A stretch of 64,000 nt of DNA from Streptomyces sp. BK239 (GTDB taxonomy: Bacteria > Actinomycetota > Actinomycetes > Streptomycetales > Streptomycetaceae), in contig NZ_SHKS01000012.1 of NCBI RefSeq assembly GCF_004217285.1, positions 52,984-116,983 of the forward strand, written 5' to 3'. Of the stretch, positions 46,883 through 56,031 are shown piece after piece (the first letter of the stretch is position 1; the number at the start of each line of letters is the position of its first letter). The translations under genes were made by a program, and so were the position numbers. The notes under the pieces were generated by a model. It was given only the letters and a program-made list of their open reading frames with translations. It ran no database searches and was not told the origin of the DNA.

Positions 46883-49800
46883 TCACTGCTGGTGCGGCGG
46901 CGGGGGAGGGGGCGGGGTCTGCCCGTCCGGCCCCTGCGGGTGACCGGGGTGCGGGTGCGGTGGGTGGGGCTGCGGGTAGTGCTGCGGGTCGGGCTGCCCC
47001 TGCGGGGGATAGGCCTGCGGGGCGTAGGGCTGGCCGGGCTGCGGCGGGTACGGCTGGCCGGGCTGCTGGGGGTACTGCGGGTGTTGCTGGGCCTGCGGGG
47101 CCTGCTGGGCCTGCGGGGCCTGCGGGGGCTGCTGGGGGTACGGCTGGCCGGGAGGCATGGGCTGCCCCGGCATGGGCTGCCCCGGCATCGGCTGCACGGG
47201 GAACTGCTGCCCCTGCATGGGGTGTTGGCCGGGGATGGGCTGTCCGGGCATGGGCGGGGCGGCGACCGGCGGCGGGTTGCCGTCGTTGGTCCACAGGCCC
47301 TGAAGCTGCTGATGCCGGACGAAGTCCTCGGCGACCATCGCCGCGAGGTTGAAGTAGGCCTCCCGCACCTTCGGCCGCATCATGTCGAGGTCGACCTCCG
47401 CGCCGGCGGCGAGATGCTCGTCGAACGGCACGACGATGACACCGCGGCAGCGGGTCTCGAAGTGCCCGACGATGTCCTCGACCTTGATCATCTTGCCGGT
47501 CTCGCGCACACCGGAGATGACGGTGATGGACCGTGAGACGAGCTCGGAGTACCCGTGCGCGGACAGCCAGTCCAGCGTCGTGCTGGCGCTGCTCGCGCCG
47601 TCGACGGACGGCGTCGAGATGATGATCAGCTGGTCGGCGAGGTCCAGCACCCCGCGCATGGCGCTGTAGAGCAGGCCGGTGCCCGAGTCGGTGAGGATGA
47701 CCGGGTACTGCTTGCCGAGCACGTCGATGGCGCGCCGGTAGTCCTCGTCGTTGAACGTCGTGGACACGGCCGGGTCGACGTCGTTGGCGATGATCTCCAG
47801 ACCGGAGGCGGCCTGGGAGGTGAACCGCCTGATGTCCATGTAGGAGTTGAGGTACGGGATCGCCTGGACGAGGTCACGGATGGTCGCCCCGGTCTCGCGC
47901 CGCACCCGGCGGCCGAGCGTGCCGGCGTCCGGGTTGGCGTCGATGGCGAGGATCTTGTCCTGCCGCTCGCTGGCGAGGGTCGAACCGAGCGCGGTGGTGG
48001 TCGTGGTCTTGCCCACGCCGCCCTTGAGACTGATGACGGCGATGCGGTAGCAGGACAGCACGGGCGTCCGGATCAGCTCCAACTTCCGCTGCCGCTCGGC
48101 CTCTTCGCGCTTCCCCCCGATCCTGAACCGGGAGGACGCGGCGGCGGGCCGTCCGCTCTTCGCCTTCTGCTTCTTGTTGTTGAGCAGCCGATCGGAGGAC
48201 AGCTCCACGGCTGCGGTGTAACCGAGCGGCGCGGCACCGGGGTTGACCATCTGCCGCTGGTCATGCTGAACGGGCTGCGGCCACGCGGCACCGGCACGGG
48301 GGTCCACGGGCTGGGCGGCGGGGGGAGCCTGAGGCGCGTCTGGCTGCGGGACCCCTTGCTGGGCCCAGGGGGCAGCACCGGGAGTCTCCGGGGCCTGCGG
48401 ATGCCCCATGGGCGGCTGGGGCTGCGGGAACCCGTAGCCCGGCTGGGAGTTGGGCGCGGGCGCGGAGGGGGGCTGTGGTTGGTTCGCCGGTGCCGGGGAG
48501 GGCTGCTGGTGCGGGGGCTGGGGGAAGCCGTAGCCCGGCTGCGAGTTGACCGGCGGCGCGGCGGACGGCTGCGGGAAGCCATAACCGTCCGGGGCGTTGG
48601 CCGCCGGGGGCTGCGGGAAGCCGTAGCCGGGCTGGGAGTTGGGCGTGGGTGTGGCGGGCGGTTGCGGGGCCGGGGGCTGGGGTTGGTCCACTGGTGCCGG
48701 GAAGGCCTGCTGGTGCGGGGGCTGCGGGAAGCCGTAGCCGGGCTGGGAGTTGGGCATGGCGGGCGGCTGTGGGGCGGCCGGAGGCAGCGGGAAGCCGTGA
48801 CCCTGCTGTGGGTGAGGCTGCGCGGCGGGCCCCGGCTGCTCGGGCGCGGGAGGTTGCGGGAACCCGTAACCGGCCTGCGGAGCGGCAGGTGGCGCGGGCG
48901 GGGTGTCCCAGGCCGCCGGAGGCGCGGGCGGCTGCGCCACCGGCGCGGCGGCCGCCGGGTCCGCCTGCGGCGGCTGGGCCGGCCACTGCGCGGCCGGTGC
49001 CGGCGCGGCGGGCTGGTAGGACGGGGGCAGCGGCGGAACCCCGCTCTGAGGCACCGGCGGTGGAGTCCAGGCAGGCGGAGCGGCCGGCGCGTCCACGCTC
49101 GCGGGAGCGGCGTGCTGCGGCCCGGGGTCCGCAGTCGCGGTGCCTTGGGGCTGGGCCTCGATGGCGTCCGGGAGGCCCGCGGGCGGGGCGTCCTGCGGCG
49201 CGGCGGCGTTCGTCGCCACGTCACCCTGCGGTTCAGGGGCGCTCGCCTGGAGGTCGTCCTGCGTTTCGGGGACGCTTGCAGGCGGAGTGTCCTGCGGCGC
49301 GAAGGGCTCGCTGACGGCCGCCGCGGGAGCCGCGTCCTGCGGTTCGACCGCTTCCGCAGGGGCCGTGTCGGACGGCATCTCCGGCGCGTCGGCGGGAGTG
49401 TCGCCCTGCGACGAGGCGTCGTCGGAGACGGCAGCCACCGCGGGCTCCTCGCCGCCGCCCGCCTCGGCCCCAGCGTCCACGTGTGCTGGGGCTTGCACCG
49501 ACGCATCCGGCCCGCCCTCGGCAGCCTGGGCGTCGTCCACGGTGCCTTCTGCAGGCGCGGGCGTCTCCTCGGCAACGGCCGCCACAGGCAGGTCCGACGA
49601 GACGGCGGAGGAATCACCCGACTCAGAGGAATCACCGGACTCATCAGCGGCCCCGGCCGCACCCGCCTCAGCGGCCTGCGCCTCGGTGGAGGCATCGGCG
49701 CCACCAGGAGCGCCGGCGGCGGCAGCGGCGGCCGCGTTCTCCGCGATCTCCCGCTTGAGAGCGGCCGCCGAGAAACGCATGGTGGCACCGCTCTCCAGGT

Positions 49801-50455
49801 CCCCGTTCCCGGCGTCGGCCGACGCGTCACCGGAGGAGGCGTCGGCACCCGGGGCCCCGGGCTGCACCCCCTGAGGCTCGACCCCGGTGCCCGAGGACGG
49901 GCCGGGCACGCTCGCCGCGGGCGGGGTGAACGGCGCCCCGGGTCCCGCCGGCGGAGCGAAGGGCGCCCCGGGCCCAGGAGGCGTGGGCGGCACGGGAGGA
50001 AGCGGAGGAGTGAACGGCGCCCCGGGCGAGACGTTCGCGTGGGCCGGCGGAGCCAGCCCGGGAATGGGACCGTCGACGGGGAACTGCCCACCGGGCATCC
50101 CCGGACCAGCCGCCCCAGGCTGCGAGCCGTCTCCCGCCCCGGAACCGGAACCAGCTCCGGACCCCACCCCACCGTCCGAACCGGAACCCGCAGCAGGGTG
50201 AGCTGCCCCGGGACCCGCAGCCGGGGGAGCCGCCGCAGGACCCGCAGGGGAAGCCCCCTCAGCCCCCGCCTCCGAAGCCGCAGGGGACGCCGCCCCCGAA
50301 CCCCCGCCGGCACCCGCCGCGTTCTGCGTGTACCAGGCAGGCGGCGCGTAGTCGATGGTGAACTCGCCCGTCGCCTCGACGGCGGACTCCGCGTCGGGCT
50401 GGTCATCGCCGGGTGTGGCCCAGCCCCCGCGGATCCCGTCCCGATCGCTGCTCAC
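46883..50455 (-). CDS. Pro-rich protein with MinD/ParA-like ATPase domain (EspI-like)
   Basis: 1190 residues. Residues ~1-700 are disordered, Pro/Ala/Gly/Gln-rich, with seven GYGFPQP-type repeats (NSQPGYGFPQPP). The ATPase domain follows at about 795-1060: deviant Walker A ISLKGGVGKTTTTTALG, ILAIDANPDAGTLGRR, VILTDSGTGLL and LADQLIIISTP. A second Pro/Gln/Gly tail (PGQPMPGQP) ends it. No membrane segment. The layout matches EspI-like ATPases linked to type VII (ESX) secretion, but no ESX core gene is in this window. GTG 50455 follows AGGAGG. Confidence 0.8.
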   Translation of the reverse strand: MSSDRDGIRGGWATPGDDQPDAESAVEATGEFTIDYAPPAWYTQNAAGAGGGSGAASPAASEAGAEGASPAGPAAAPPAAGPGAAHPAAGSGSDGGVGSGAGSGSGAGDGSQPGAAGPGMPGGQFPVDGPIPGLAPPAHANVSPGAPFTPPLPPVPPTPPGPGAPFAPPAGPGAPFTPPAASVPGPSSGTGVEPQGVQPGAPGADASSGDASADAGNGDLESGATMRFSAAALKREIAENAAAAAAAGAPGGADASTEAQAAEAGAAGAADESGDSSESGDSSAVSSDLPVAAVAEETPAPAEGTVDDAQAAEGGPDASVQAPAHVDAGAEAGGGEEPAVAAVSDDASSQGDTPADAPEMPSDTAPAEAVEPQDAAPAAAVSEPFAPQDTPPASVPETQDDLQASAPEPQGDVATNAAAPQDAPPAGLPDAIEAQPQGTATADPGPQHAAPASVDAPAAPPAWTPPPVPQSGVPPLPPSYQPAAPAPAAQWPAQPPQADPAAAAPVAQPPAPPAAWDTPPAPPAAPQAGYGFPQPPAPEQPGPAAQPHPQQGHGFPLPPAAPQPPAMPNSQPGYGFPQPPHQQAFPAPVDQPQPPAPQPPATPTPNSQPGYGFPQPPAANAPDGYGFPQPSAAPPVNSQPGYGFPQPPHQQPSPAPANQPQPPSAPAPNSQPGYGFPQPQPPMGHPQAPETPGAAPWAQQGVPQPDAPQAPPAAQPVDPRAGAAWPQPVQHDQRQMVNPGAAPLGYTAAVELSSDRLLNNKKQKAKSGRPAAASSRFRIGGKREEAERQRKLELIRTPVLSCYRIAVISLKGGVGKTTTTTALGSTLASERQDKILAIDANPDAGTLGRRVRRETGATIRDLVQAIPYLNSYMDIRRFTSQAASGLEIIANDVDPAVSTTFNDEDYRRAIDVLGKQYPVILTDSGTGLLYSAMRGVLDLADQLIIISTPSVDGASSASTTLDWLSAHGYSELVSRSITVISGVRETGKMIKVEDIVGHFETRCRGVIVVPFDEHLAAGAEVDLDMMRPKVREAYFNLAAMVAEDFVRHQQLQGLWTNDGNPPPVAAPPMPGQPIPGQHPMQGQQFPVQPMPGQPMPGQPMPPGQPYPQQPPQAPQAQQAPQAQQHPQYPQQPGQPYPPQPGQPYAPQAYPPQGQPDPQHYPQPHPPHPHPGHPQGPDGQTPPPPPPPHQQ
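48420..48860 (-). repeat. GYGFPQP-coding repeat block
   Basis: Seven spaced copies of a unit around CGTAGCCSGGCTGSGAGTT (minus-strand coding for NSQPGYGFPQP variants) with variable Pro/Ala spacers, all in frame in the MinD-like gene. Confidence 0.75.
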
Positions 50456-50970
50456 AGTTCCTCCTGGTGTGGTCGAGCACCCTCATGCCGTGCCGGGGCG
50501 ACCAGTTCTTGTCGTCCGAAGTCGTTCGATGCCGAGGAAGTCCGAGCAGTGCACGCCCGCGCTGCGGGTCATACGGCCACCGGCTCTCCCCCTGAGACGC
50601 CGGCCACCTGTCCACGGGTTCTGGTGCCGCGCCCGCTCCCAGCCTAATCACCAGCCACCCCACCCGGGCAGGCCCGCCCACCCCTGAGCACCCGTCCGAC
50701 ACGTCACGGCAGGCCCCGAAGTGCCCTACCGCGCCCCCGTTTCGGTACTGGTTCCCAACGGCGCCTGTGAACAACCCGAGGAGAACATGAAGAGAAGTGG
50801 TCACGATGAACCGCCGAAGTGGCACGTTTCGCAAGGATCCTGGCGGCGCTCCGCCGGACGTGACCGCCCGGACCGAGCTCCAACTCCCGACCCCACGCCG
50901 CCCGGTGGGCCTGCCGCCGGGCATAGTAGGGCGTCGTCTTCCTGACCACCCGCAGAAAAAGGACGCCCGA
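50456..50970. promoter_or_regulatory. Divergent 515-bp region, MinD-like / beta-propeller genes
   Basis: No gene is supported. In-frame ATG/GTG codons near 50797-50806 extend the propeller frame, but GTG 50971 has the better site, so this is read as untranslated promoter DNA. The MinD-like GTG has AGGAGG just inside the left edge. Confidence 0.45.
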
Positions 50971-52533
50971 GTGAGCTTCGGCCCACCCCCCTCCATCTAC
51001 ACCCAATCCGCCCTCGCCGCCGAGAGCCAGAAGAAGAAACGCCGTCGCCGTGCACTGTTGTTGAGCCTGCTCGTCGTCGCCCTGGTCGCAGCGCTGGGCA
51101 CCGGAGGATGGCTTCTGTGGGGCGGCCCCGACGCGGGGGCGGAAGCCTCGAACAAGACGAAGGCCGACGCCCCGGGACGGCTCGACATCCGCGACACCGT
51201 GGAGCAGCAACCCGCGAGCACGAACGGAAAAATGGGCTTCCGGTTCTCCGTGGACGACCTGAGCCCCGGCGAGAGCTACGAGTCGCCCGGGATGTGGGCC
51301 ACCGACAAGATCCTCGCCAAGGGCATCAACAGGACCCTCGTCGGATTGACCATCGGCACCGACGCCTCGCCCGGCAAGGAGAAGTGGAAGCTGCGCCTCG
51401 ACGGCCCGATCTGCGGCTACACCCGCCATGTCACCGGTGACAACCGCACAGCCGTACTTCACCGGGTCAAGGAGGTCGGGGAGCACGAGGAGAAGACCTA
51501 CTGCAACCACGTCACCTTCGTCGATCTCGACAACGGCCGCGAGATCTGGTCCCACGAGTTCCCCGTCTCCAAGGTCGGCGGCACCCCGGGCGCCCCGAGC
51601 AGCGGCAACCTCCAGGAGTCCCCGAGCGTGACCCTCACGCACGGGACGGTCGCCGTGACCTGGGGCGGCGGAACCGTCGCCTACGACATGGACCACGGCA
51701 GGACGCGGTGGAGCACCAAGGCTGCCGGCGTCTGCCAGGACGCCGGCGCCGCCGGCGGAGGCGCGCTCCTGGTGGAGGAGGAGTGCTGGAACCGGGACAA
51801 GTCCCTGCCCGTCGACTCCCACGAACTGATCACGTACAAGGTTCGCAAGGTGGATCCGGCCACGGGCCGCACCCTGTGGACCCACTCCGAGGCGAAGGGC
51901 GTCCGCAGCGTCGCGATCCCGTCCACGGACCCGGCCGTCATCGCCGTGGCCGCGGGCGACATCGGCTTCACCGAGCTGATCTCCCTGGACGCCGACGGCC
52001 GCGACCGCGCCATCATCCGCCTCCAGCAGGGCACCTACACGGGGGAGTGCTCGTCCTCCTCCGAATACGTCGTCATCGACGACTGCCCGACCATCGCCGT
52101 CGGAGCCGGCCAGGTCTTCCTGCGCAGTGAGGCGACAACCGACGGAGCGTCCCTCGGCAACTGGATCATCGGCTTCGACCTTGCCACCGGGAACAGCACG
52201 AGGAAGTTCGAGTCCGGGACCAACTCCCAGCTCTACCCGGTTCGGATGAGCGGCGACCAACTCCTCGCGCTGCGCGACAGCGAAGACCGCATCACACCCA
52301 CCGCGCTCGTCTCCCTGGACCCGAAGACCGGCAAGGAGACCCCCTACTTCTACTTCGGGCTGCCCGCCGAGGCCGAGAAGCTCACGTCGACCGACTTCAA
52401 CGACATCGTCGTCGAGAACGGCCGCCTGTTCTTCGGCGCCAAATCGGTCAGCGGCCCCGGCGCGAACGAGCCGAAGTGGGTGTACCTGGTACTGGGCATC
52501 GAGAGTGCCGCGGCCAAGAAGCCACAGCCCTGA
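50971..52533 (+). CDS. Membrane-anchored PQQ-like beta-propeller protein
   Basis: 520 residues from GTG 50971, which follows AAGGA. The N-terminus SFGPPPSIYTQSALAAESQKKKRRRR is cytoplasmic; one helix (ALLLSLLVVALVAALGTGGWLLWG) anchors it; the rest is outside. Propeller blades are marked by DLDNGREIWSHEF, DMDHGRTRWSTKA, DPATGRTLWTHSE and DLATGNSTRKFES repeats, as in BamB/PQQ-type folds. Cysteines in pairs suggest disulfides. I recognise a frequent Streptomyces family but no known function. Streptomyces has no outer membrane, so the BamB role does not apply. Confidence 0.78.
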   Translation: MSFGPPPSIYTQSALAAESQKKKRRRRALLLSLLVVALVAALGTGGWLLWGGPDAGAEASNKTKADAPGRLDIRDTVEQQPASTNGKMGFRFSVDDLSPGESYESPGMWATDKILAKGINRTLVGLTIGTDASPGKEKWKLRLDGPICGYTRHVTGDNRTAVLHRVKEVGEHEEKTYCNHVTFVDLDNGREIWSHEFPVSKVGGTPGAPSSGNLQESPSVTLTHGTVAVTWGGGTVAYDMDHGRTRWSTKAAGVCQDAGAAGGGALLVEEECWNRDKSLPVDSHELITYKVRKVDPATGRTLWTHSEAKGVRSVAIPSTDPAVIAVAAGDIGFTELISLDADGRDRAIIRLQQGTYTGECSSSSEYVVIDDCPTIAVGAGQVFLRSEATTDGASLGNWIIGFDLATGNSTRKFESGTNSQLYPVRMSGDQLLALRDSEDRITPTALVSLDPKTGKETPYFYFGLPAEAEKLTSTDFNDIVVENGRLFFGAKSVSGPGANEPKWVYLVLGIESAAAKKPQP

Positions 52534-52543
52534 CCCACCGACA

Positions 52544-52591
52544 CGACAGGGGGGGGCAAGCCGGTGCGCAGCCCGGCCTCCCGCCCTGTCG
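52544..52591. terminator. Weak hairpin between beta-propeller and DUF397 genes
   Basis: CGACAGGG (52544-52551) pairs with CCCTGTCG (52584-52591) across a GC-rich loop, between converging genes. Confidence 0.4.
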
Positions 52592-52594
52592 GCG

Positions 52595-52894
52595 TCACTT
52601 CCGGGCGTCCAGCCCCCCGTTGTGCGGCGCCGGTTCCAGGTCGAACTCCCCGTCGCGGGCGCCCAGGACGAAGGCGCGCCACTCCGCCTCCGTGTAACGC
52701 AGCACCGTCTCCGGGTCGAGCGACGACCTCATCGCCACGGCGCCCCCGGGAAGGTACGCGATCTCCACGCGCTCCTCGTGCTGCTCCGTGCCCGGCGCGC
52801 ACGTCCATTCGACGCCTGAGATGTCGAGCGCGTACAGCTCGTCGCGCTCCCGCTCCTTGCGGGCCTTGACGTCCTCGTTCACTTCCTCCGCCAT
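52595..52894 (-). CDS. bldB: DUF397 protein, probable BldB
   Basis: 99-residue acidic protein of the DUF397 family. EERVEIAYLPGGAVAMRSSLDPETVLRYTEAEWRAFVLGARDGEFDLEP is the family core. In S. coelicolor, BldB is a dimeric protein of this size needed for aerial growth and antibiotic production, and maps in this part of the chromosome; that recall supports the name. Most DUF397 genes pair with an XRE regulator; none is here, another BldB-like trait. ATG 52894 follows AAGGGG. It is divergent from rpsO. Confidence 0.72.
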   Translation of the reverse strand: MAEEVNEDVKARKERERDELYALDISGVEWTCAPGTEQHEERVEIAYLPGGAVAMRSSLDPETVLRYTEAEWRAFVLGARDGEFDLEPAPHNGGLDARK

Positions 52895-53161
52895 GGCGAA
52901 GCGACCCCTTCCCGGCATGTGGGTGATCCAACGGTCGAGCCTAGCGGCGGGGTCCGCCCCGGCGGCGGGATTCGCAGGCCGCGGCCAGGGCGGTCCCGGC
53001 CTGCTGGTACGCTGTCTGTCGGCCGTTTGTGTACGCACCCCCGGAGCCCTCGGCACTGGAGGACGCGCCCAGCGGATCCCCGCCTCCCGAGTAACGGAAG
53101 CTCCCCCGAGACAAAGACCGGGGGCACTCGGTGGCCATTTCAGAGACTACGAGGAGTACGC

Positions 53162-53449
53162 GTGCCGCTCGACGCCGCTACCAAGAAGCAGATCATCACC
53201 GAGTTCGGTACCAAGGAGGGCGACACCGGCTCCCCCGAGGTCCAGGTCGCGATGCTCTCGCGCCGTATCTCGGACCTGACCGAGCACCTCAAGACGCACA
53301 AGCACGACCACCACTCCCGCCGGGGTCTGCTGATCCTGGTCGGTCAGCGCCGTCGCCTGCTGCAGTACCTGGCGAAGAAGGACATCCAGCGCTTCCGTGC
53401 GCTGGTCGACCGCCTCGGCATCCGCCGCGGTGCGGCCGGCGCCAAGTAA
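53162..53449 (+). CDS. rpsO: 30S ribosomal protein S15
   Basis: 95-residue S15, binding 16S rRNA in the platform. ATKKQIITEFGTKEGDTGSPEVQVAMLSRRISDLTEHLKTHKHDHHSRRGLL is fully conserved. GTG 53162 lies 6 bases after GAGGAG. The 267-bp region upstream contains a C5/G5 stem (about 53100-53130) in the leader that might serve in autoregulation, which is known for S15 in other bacteria. The rpsO-pnp order is universal in the genus. Confidence 0.97.
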   Translation: MPLDAATKKQIITEFGTKEGDTGSPEVQVAMLSRRISDLTEHLKTHKHDHHSRRGLLILVGQRRRLLQYLAKKDIQRFRALVDRLGIRRGAAGAK

Positions 53450-53805
53450 GACGCCGTGAAGGGAGCGGTTCCCGTGACGATCGGGGGCCGCTCCCTTTGC
53501 CGTACACACGGTCGTACGGCGACAGCGGTCCACGCGGCCGTACGCACGCACCCGTCGGACGGAAACATGCGGAGTGTCACTCGCGCTTTGTAGTGTGGTA
53601 GCACAACGCAATACGGACGACACACACGACGACACAGGAGGAGCGCACCGCGCCGCCGCCGGTCCTCGGTAGTGGCCCCCGGGCGACGAGCCCCGGGTGC
53701 TTCGATCGAAGACCGGCCCGCACCAGACGGAGCGCTTCTCCGCCACCGTCCCCCCGCCACACGGGCGGACGGGACGAAAGACGACAAGTAACGGAGAAAA
53801 CGCTA
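53450..53805 (+). promoter_or_regulatory. rpsO-pnp intergenic region
   Basis: 356 bp without a gene. After the S15 terminator hairpin comes a relatively AT-richer stretch (about 53570-53630, around TTTGTAGTGTGGTAGCACAACG) that probably holds the pnp promoter. In S. coelicolor pnp is read both from its own promoter and through rpsO, with RNase III cutting between; whether it is so here is inferred. Confidence 0.6.
53459..53498 (+). terminator. rpsO terminator / processing hairpin
   Basis: AAGGGAGCGG (53459-53468) pairs with CCGCTCCCTT (53488-53497), followed by T. It is the expected attenuator between rpsO and pnp. Confidence 0.75.
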
Positions 53806-56031
53806 GTGGAGAACGAGACCCACTACGCCGAGGCCGTCATCGACAACGGCGCCTTCGGTACCCGCACCATCCGCTTCGAGACGGGCCGCCTGGCCAAGCA
53901 GGCCGCCGGCTCCGCCGTGGCCTACCTGGACGACGACACCATGGTGCTGTCGGCCACCACCGCCTCCAAGAACCCCAAGGACCAGCTCGACTTCTTCCCC
54001 CTGACGGTGGACGTCGAGGAGCGGATGTACGCCGCCGGCAAGATCCCCGGCAGCTTCTTCCGCCGTGAGGGCCGCCCCTCCGAGGACGCCATCCTCACCT
54101 GCCGCCTCATCGACCGCCCGCTGCGCCCGTCCTTCAAGAAGGGCCTGCGCAACGAGATCCAGGTCGTCGCCACCATCATGGCGCTCAACCCCGACCACCT
54201 GTACGACGTCGTCGCGATCAACGCCGCGTCCGCGTCCACGCAGCTGGCCGGTCTGCCCTTCTCCGGCCCGATCGGCGGCGTCCGCGTCGCGCTGATCCGC
54301 GGCCAGTGGGTGGCCTTCCCGACGCACACCGAGCTCGAGGACGCCGTCTTCGACATGGTCGTCGCGGGCCGCGTCCTGGAGGACGGCGACGTCGCGATCA
54401 TGATGGTCGAGGCCGAGGCCACCGAGAAGACGATCCAGCTGGTCAAGGGCGGCTCCGAGGCCCCCACCGAGGAGATCGTCGCCGCCGGTCTCGAGGCCGC
54501 GAAGCCCTTCATCAAGGTGCTCTGCAAGGCGCAGGCCGACCTCGCCGCCAAGGCCGCCAAGCCCACCGGCGAGTTCCCGATCTTCCTCGACTACCAGGAC
54601 GACGTCCTGGAGGCGCTCACCGCCGCCGTCAAGCCGGAGCTCGCCTCCGCGCTGACCATCGCCGGCAAGCAGGAGCGCGAGTCCGAGCTGGACCGCGTCA
54701 AGGCGCTCGCCGCCGAGAAGCTCCTGCCGCAGTTCGAGGGCCGCGAGAAGGAGATCTCCGCCGCGTACCGCTCGCTGACCAAGACCCTGGTCCGTGAGCG
54801 CGTCATCAAGGAGAAGAAGCGCATCGACGGCCGCGGTGTCACCGACATCCGCACCCTGGCCGCCGAGGTCGAGGCCATCCCGCGCGTGCACGGCTCCGCG
54901 GTGTTCGAGCGTGGCGAGACCCAGATCCTGGGCGTCACCACCCTCAACATGCTCCGCATGGAGCAGCAGCTGGACACCCTCTCCCCGGTGACCCGCAAGC
55001 GCTACATGCACAACTACAACTTCCCGCCGTACTCCACCGGCGAGACCGGCCGCGTCGGCTCCCCCAAGCGCCGCGAGATCGGCCACGGCGCCCTCGCCGA
55101 GCGCGCCCTCGTGCCCGTCCTGCCGACCCGCGAGGAGTTCCCCTACGCGATCCGCCAGGTCTCCGAGGCGCTGAGCTCCAACGGCTCGACGTCCATGGGC
55201 TCGGTCTGCGCCTCCACCATGTCGCTGCTGAACGCCGGTGTGCCGCTGAAGGCCCCCGTCGCCGGTATCGCCATGGGCCTGATCTCCCAGGAGATCGACG
55301 GCGAGACGCACTACGTCACCCTCACCGACATCCTCGGTGCGGAGGACGCCTTCGGCGACATGGACTTCAAGGTCGCCGGCACCAAGGAGTTCGTCACCGC
55401 CCTCCAGCTCGACACCAAGCTGGACGGCATCCCCGCCTCCGTCCTGGCCGCCGCCCTCAAGCAGGCTCGTGACGCCCGCCTCCACATCCTCGACGTGATG
55501 ATGGAAGCGATCGACACGCCGGACGAGATGTCCCCCAACGCGCCGCGGATCATCACCGTGAAGATCCCGGTCGACAAGATCGGCGAGGTCATCGGCCCGA
55601 AGGGCAAGATGATCAACCAGATCCAGGAGGACACCGGCGCCGAGATCACGATCGAGGACGACGGCACCATCTACATCGGCGCCGCCGACGGTCCGGCCGC
55701 CGAGGCCGCCCGCGCCACGATCAACGGCATCGCCAACCCGACCATGCCGGAGGTCGGCGAGCGCTACCTGGGCACGGTCGTCAAGACGACCACGTTCGGC
55801 GCGTTCGTGTCGCTGCTGCCGGGCAAGGACGGTCTGCTGCACATCTCGCAGATCCGCAAGCTCGCCGGCGGCAAGCGCGTGGAGAACGTCGAGGACGTCG
55901 TCGGCGTGGGCCAGAAGGTCCAGGTCGAGATCGCCGAGATCGACTCCCGCGGCAAGCTCTCCCTCATCCCCGTGATCGAGGGCGAGGACGAAGCAGCCTC
56001 TGACGACAAGAAGGACGACGCCGACCAGTGA
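53806..56031 (+). CDS. pnp: Polynucleotide phosphorylase
   Basis: 741-residue 3'-5' exoribonuclease and polymerase. Two RNase PH domains (FRREGRPSEDAILTCRLIDRPLRP; NFPPYSTGETGRVGSPKRREIGHG and EALSSNGSTSMGSVCASTMSLLNAGVP) hold the catalytic site. KH (VDKIGEVIGPKGKMINQIQEDTGAEITIEDDG) and S1 (GTVVKTTTFGAFVSLLPGKDGLLHISQI) domains follow. GTG 53806 lies after ACGGAG. In Streptomyces this enzyme also adds 3' tails. Its TGA overlaps the next GTG. Confidence 0.97.
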   Translation: MENETHYAEAVIDNGAFGTRTIRFETGRLAKQAAGSAVAYLDDDTMVLSATTASKNPKDQLDFFPLTVDVEERMYAAGKIPGSFFRREGRPSEDAILTCRLIDRPLRPSFKKGLRNEIQVVATIMALNPDHLYDVVAINAASASTQLAGLPFSGPIGGVRVALIRGQWVAFPTHTELEDAVFDMVVAGRVLEDGDVAIMMVEAEATEKTIQLVKGGSEAPTEEIVAAGLEAAKPFIKVLCKAQADLAAKAAKPTGEFPIFLDYQDDVLEALTAAVKPELASALTIAGKQERESELDRVKALAAEKLLPQFEGREKEISAAYRSLTKTLVRERVIKEKKRIDGRGVTDIRTLAAEVEAIPRVHGSAVFERGETQILGVTTLNMLRMEQQLDTLSPVTRKRYMHNYNFPPYSTGETGRVGSPKRREIGHGALAERALVPVLPTREEFPYAIRQVSEALSSNGSTSMGSVCASTMSLLNAGVPLKAPVAGIAMGLISQEIDGETHYVTLTDILGAEDAFGDMDFKVAGTKEFVTALQLDTKLDGIPASVLAAALKQARDARLHILDVMMEAIDTPDEMSPNAPRIITVKIPVDKIGEVIGPKGKMINQIQEDTGAEITIEDDGTIYIGAADGPAAEAARATINGIANPTMPEVGERYLGTVVKTTTFGAFVSLLPGKDGLLHISQIRKLAGGKRVENVEDVVGVGQKVQVEIAEIDSRGKLSLIPVIEGEDEAASDDKKDDADQ

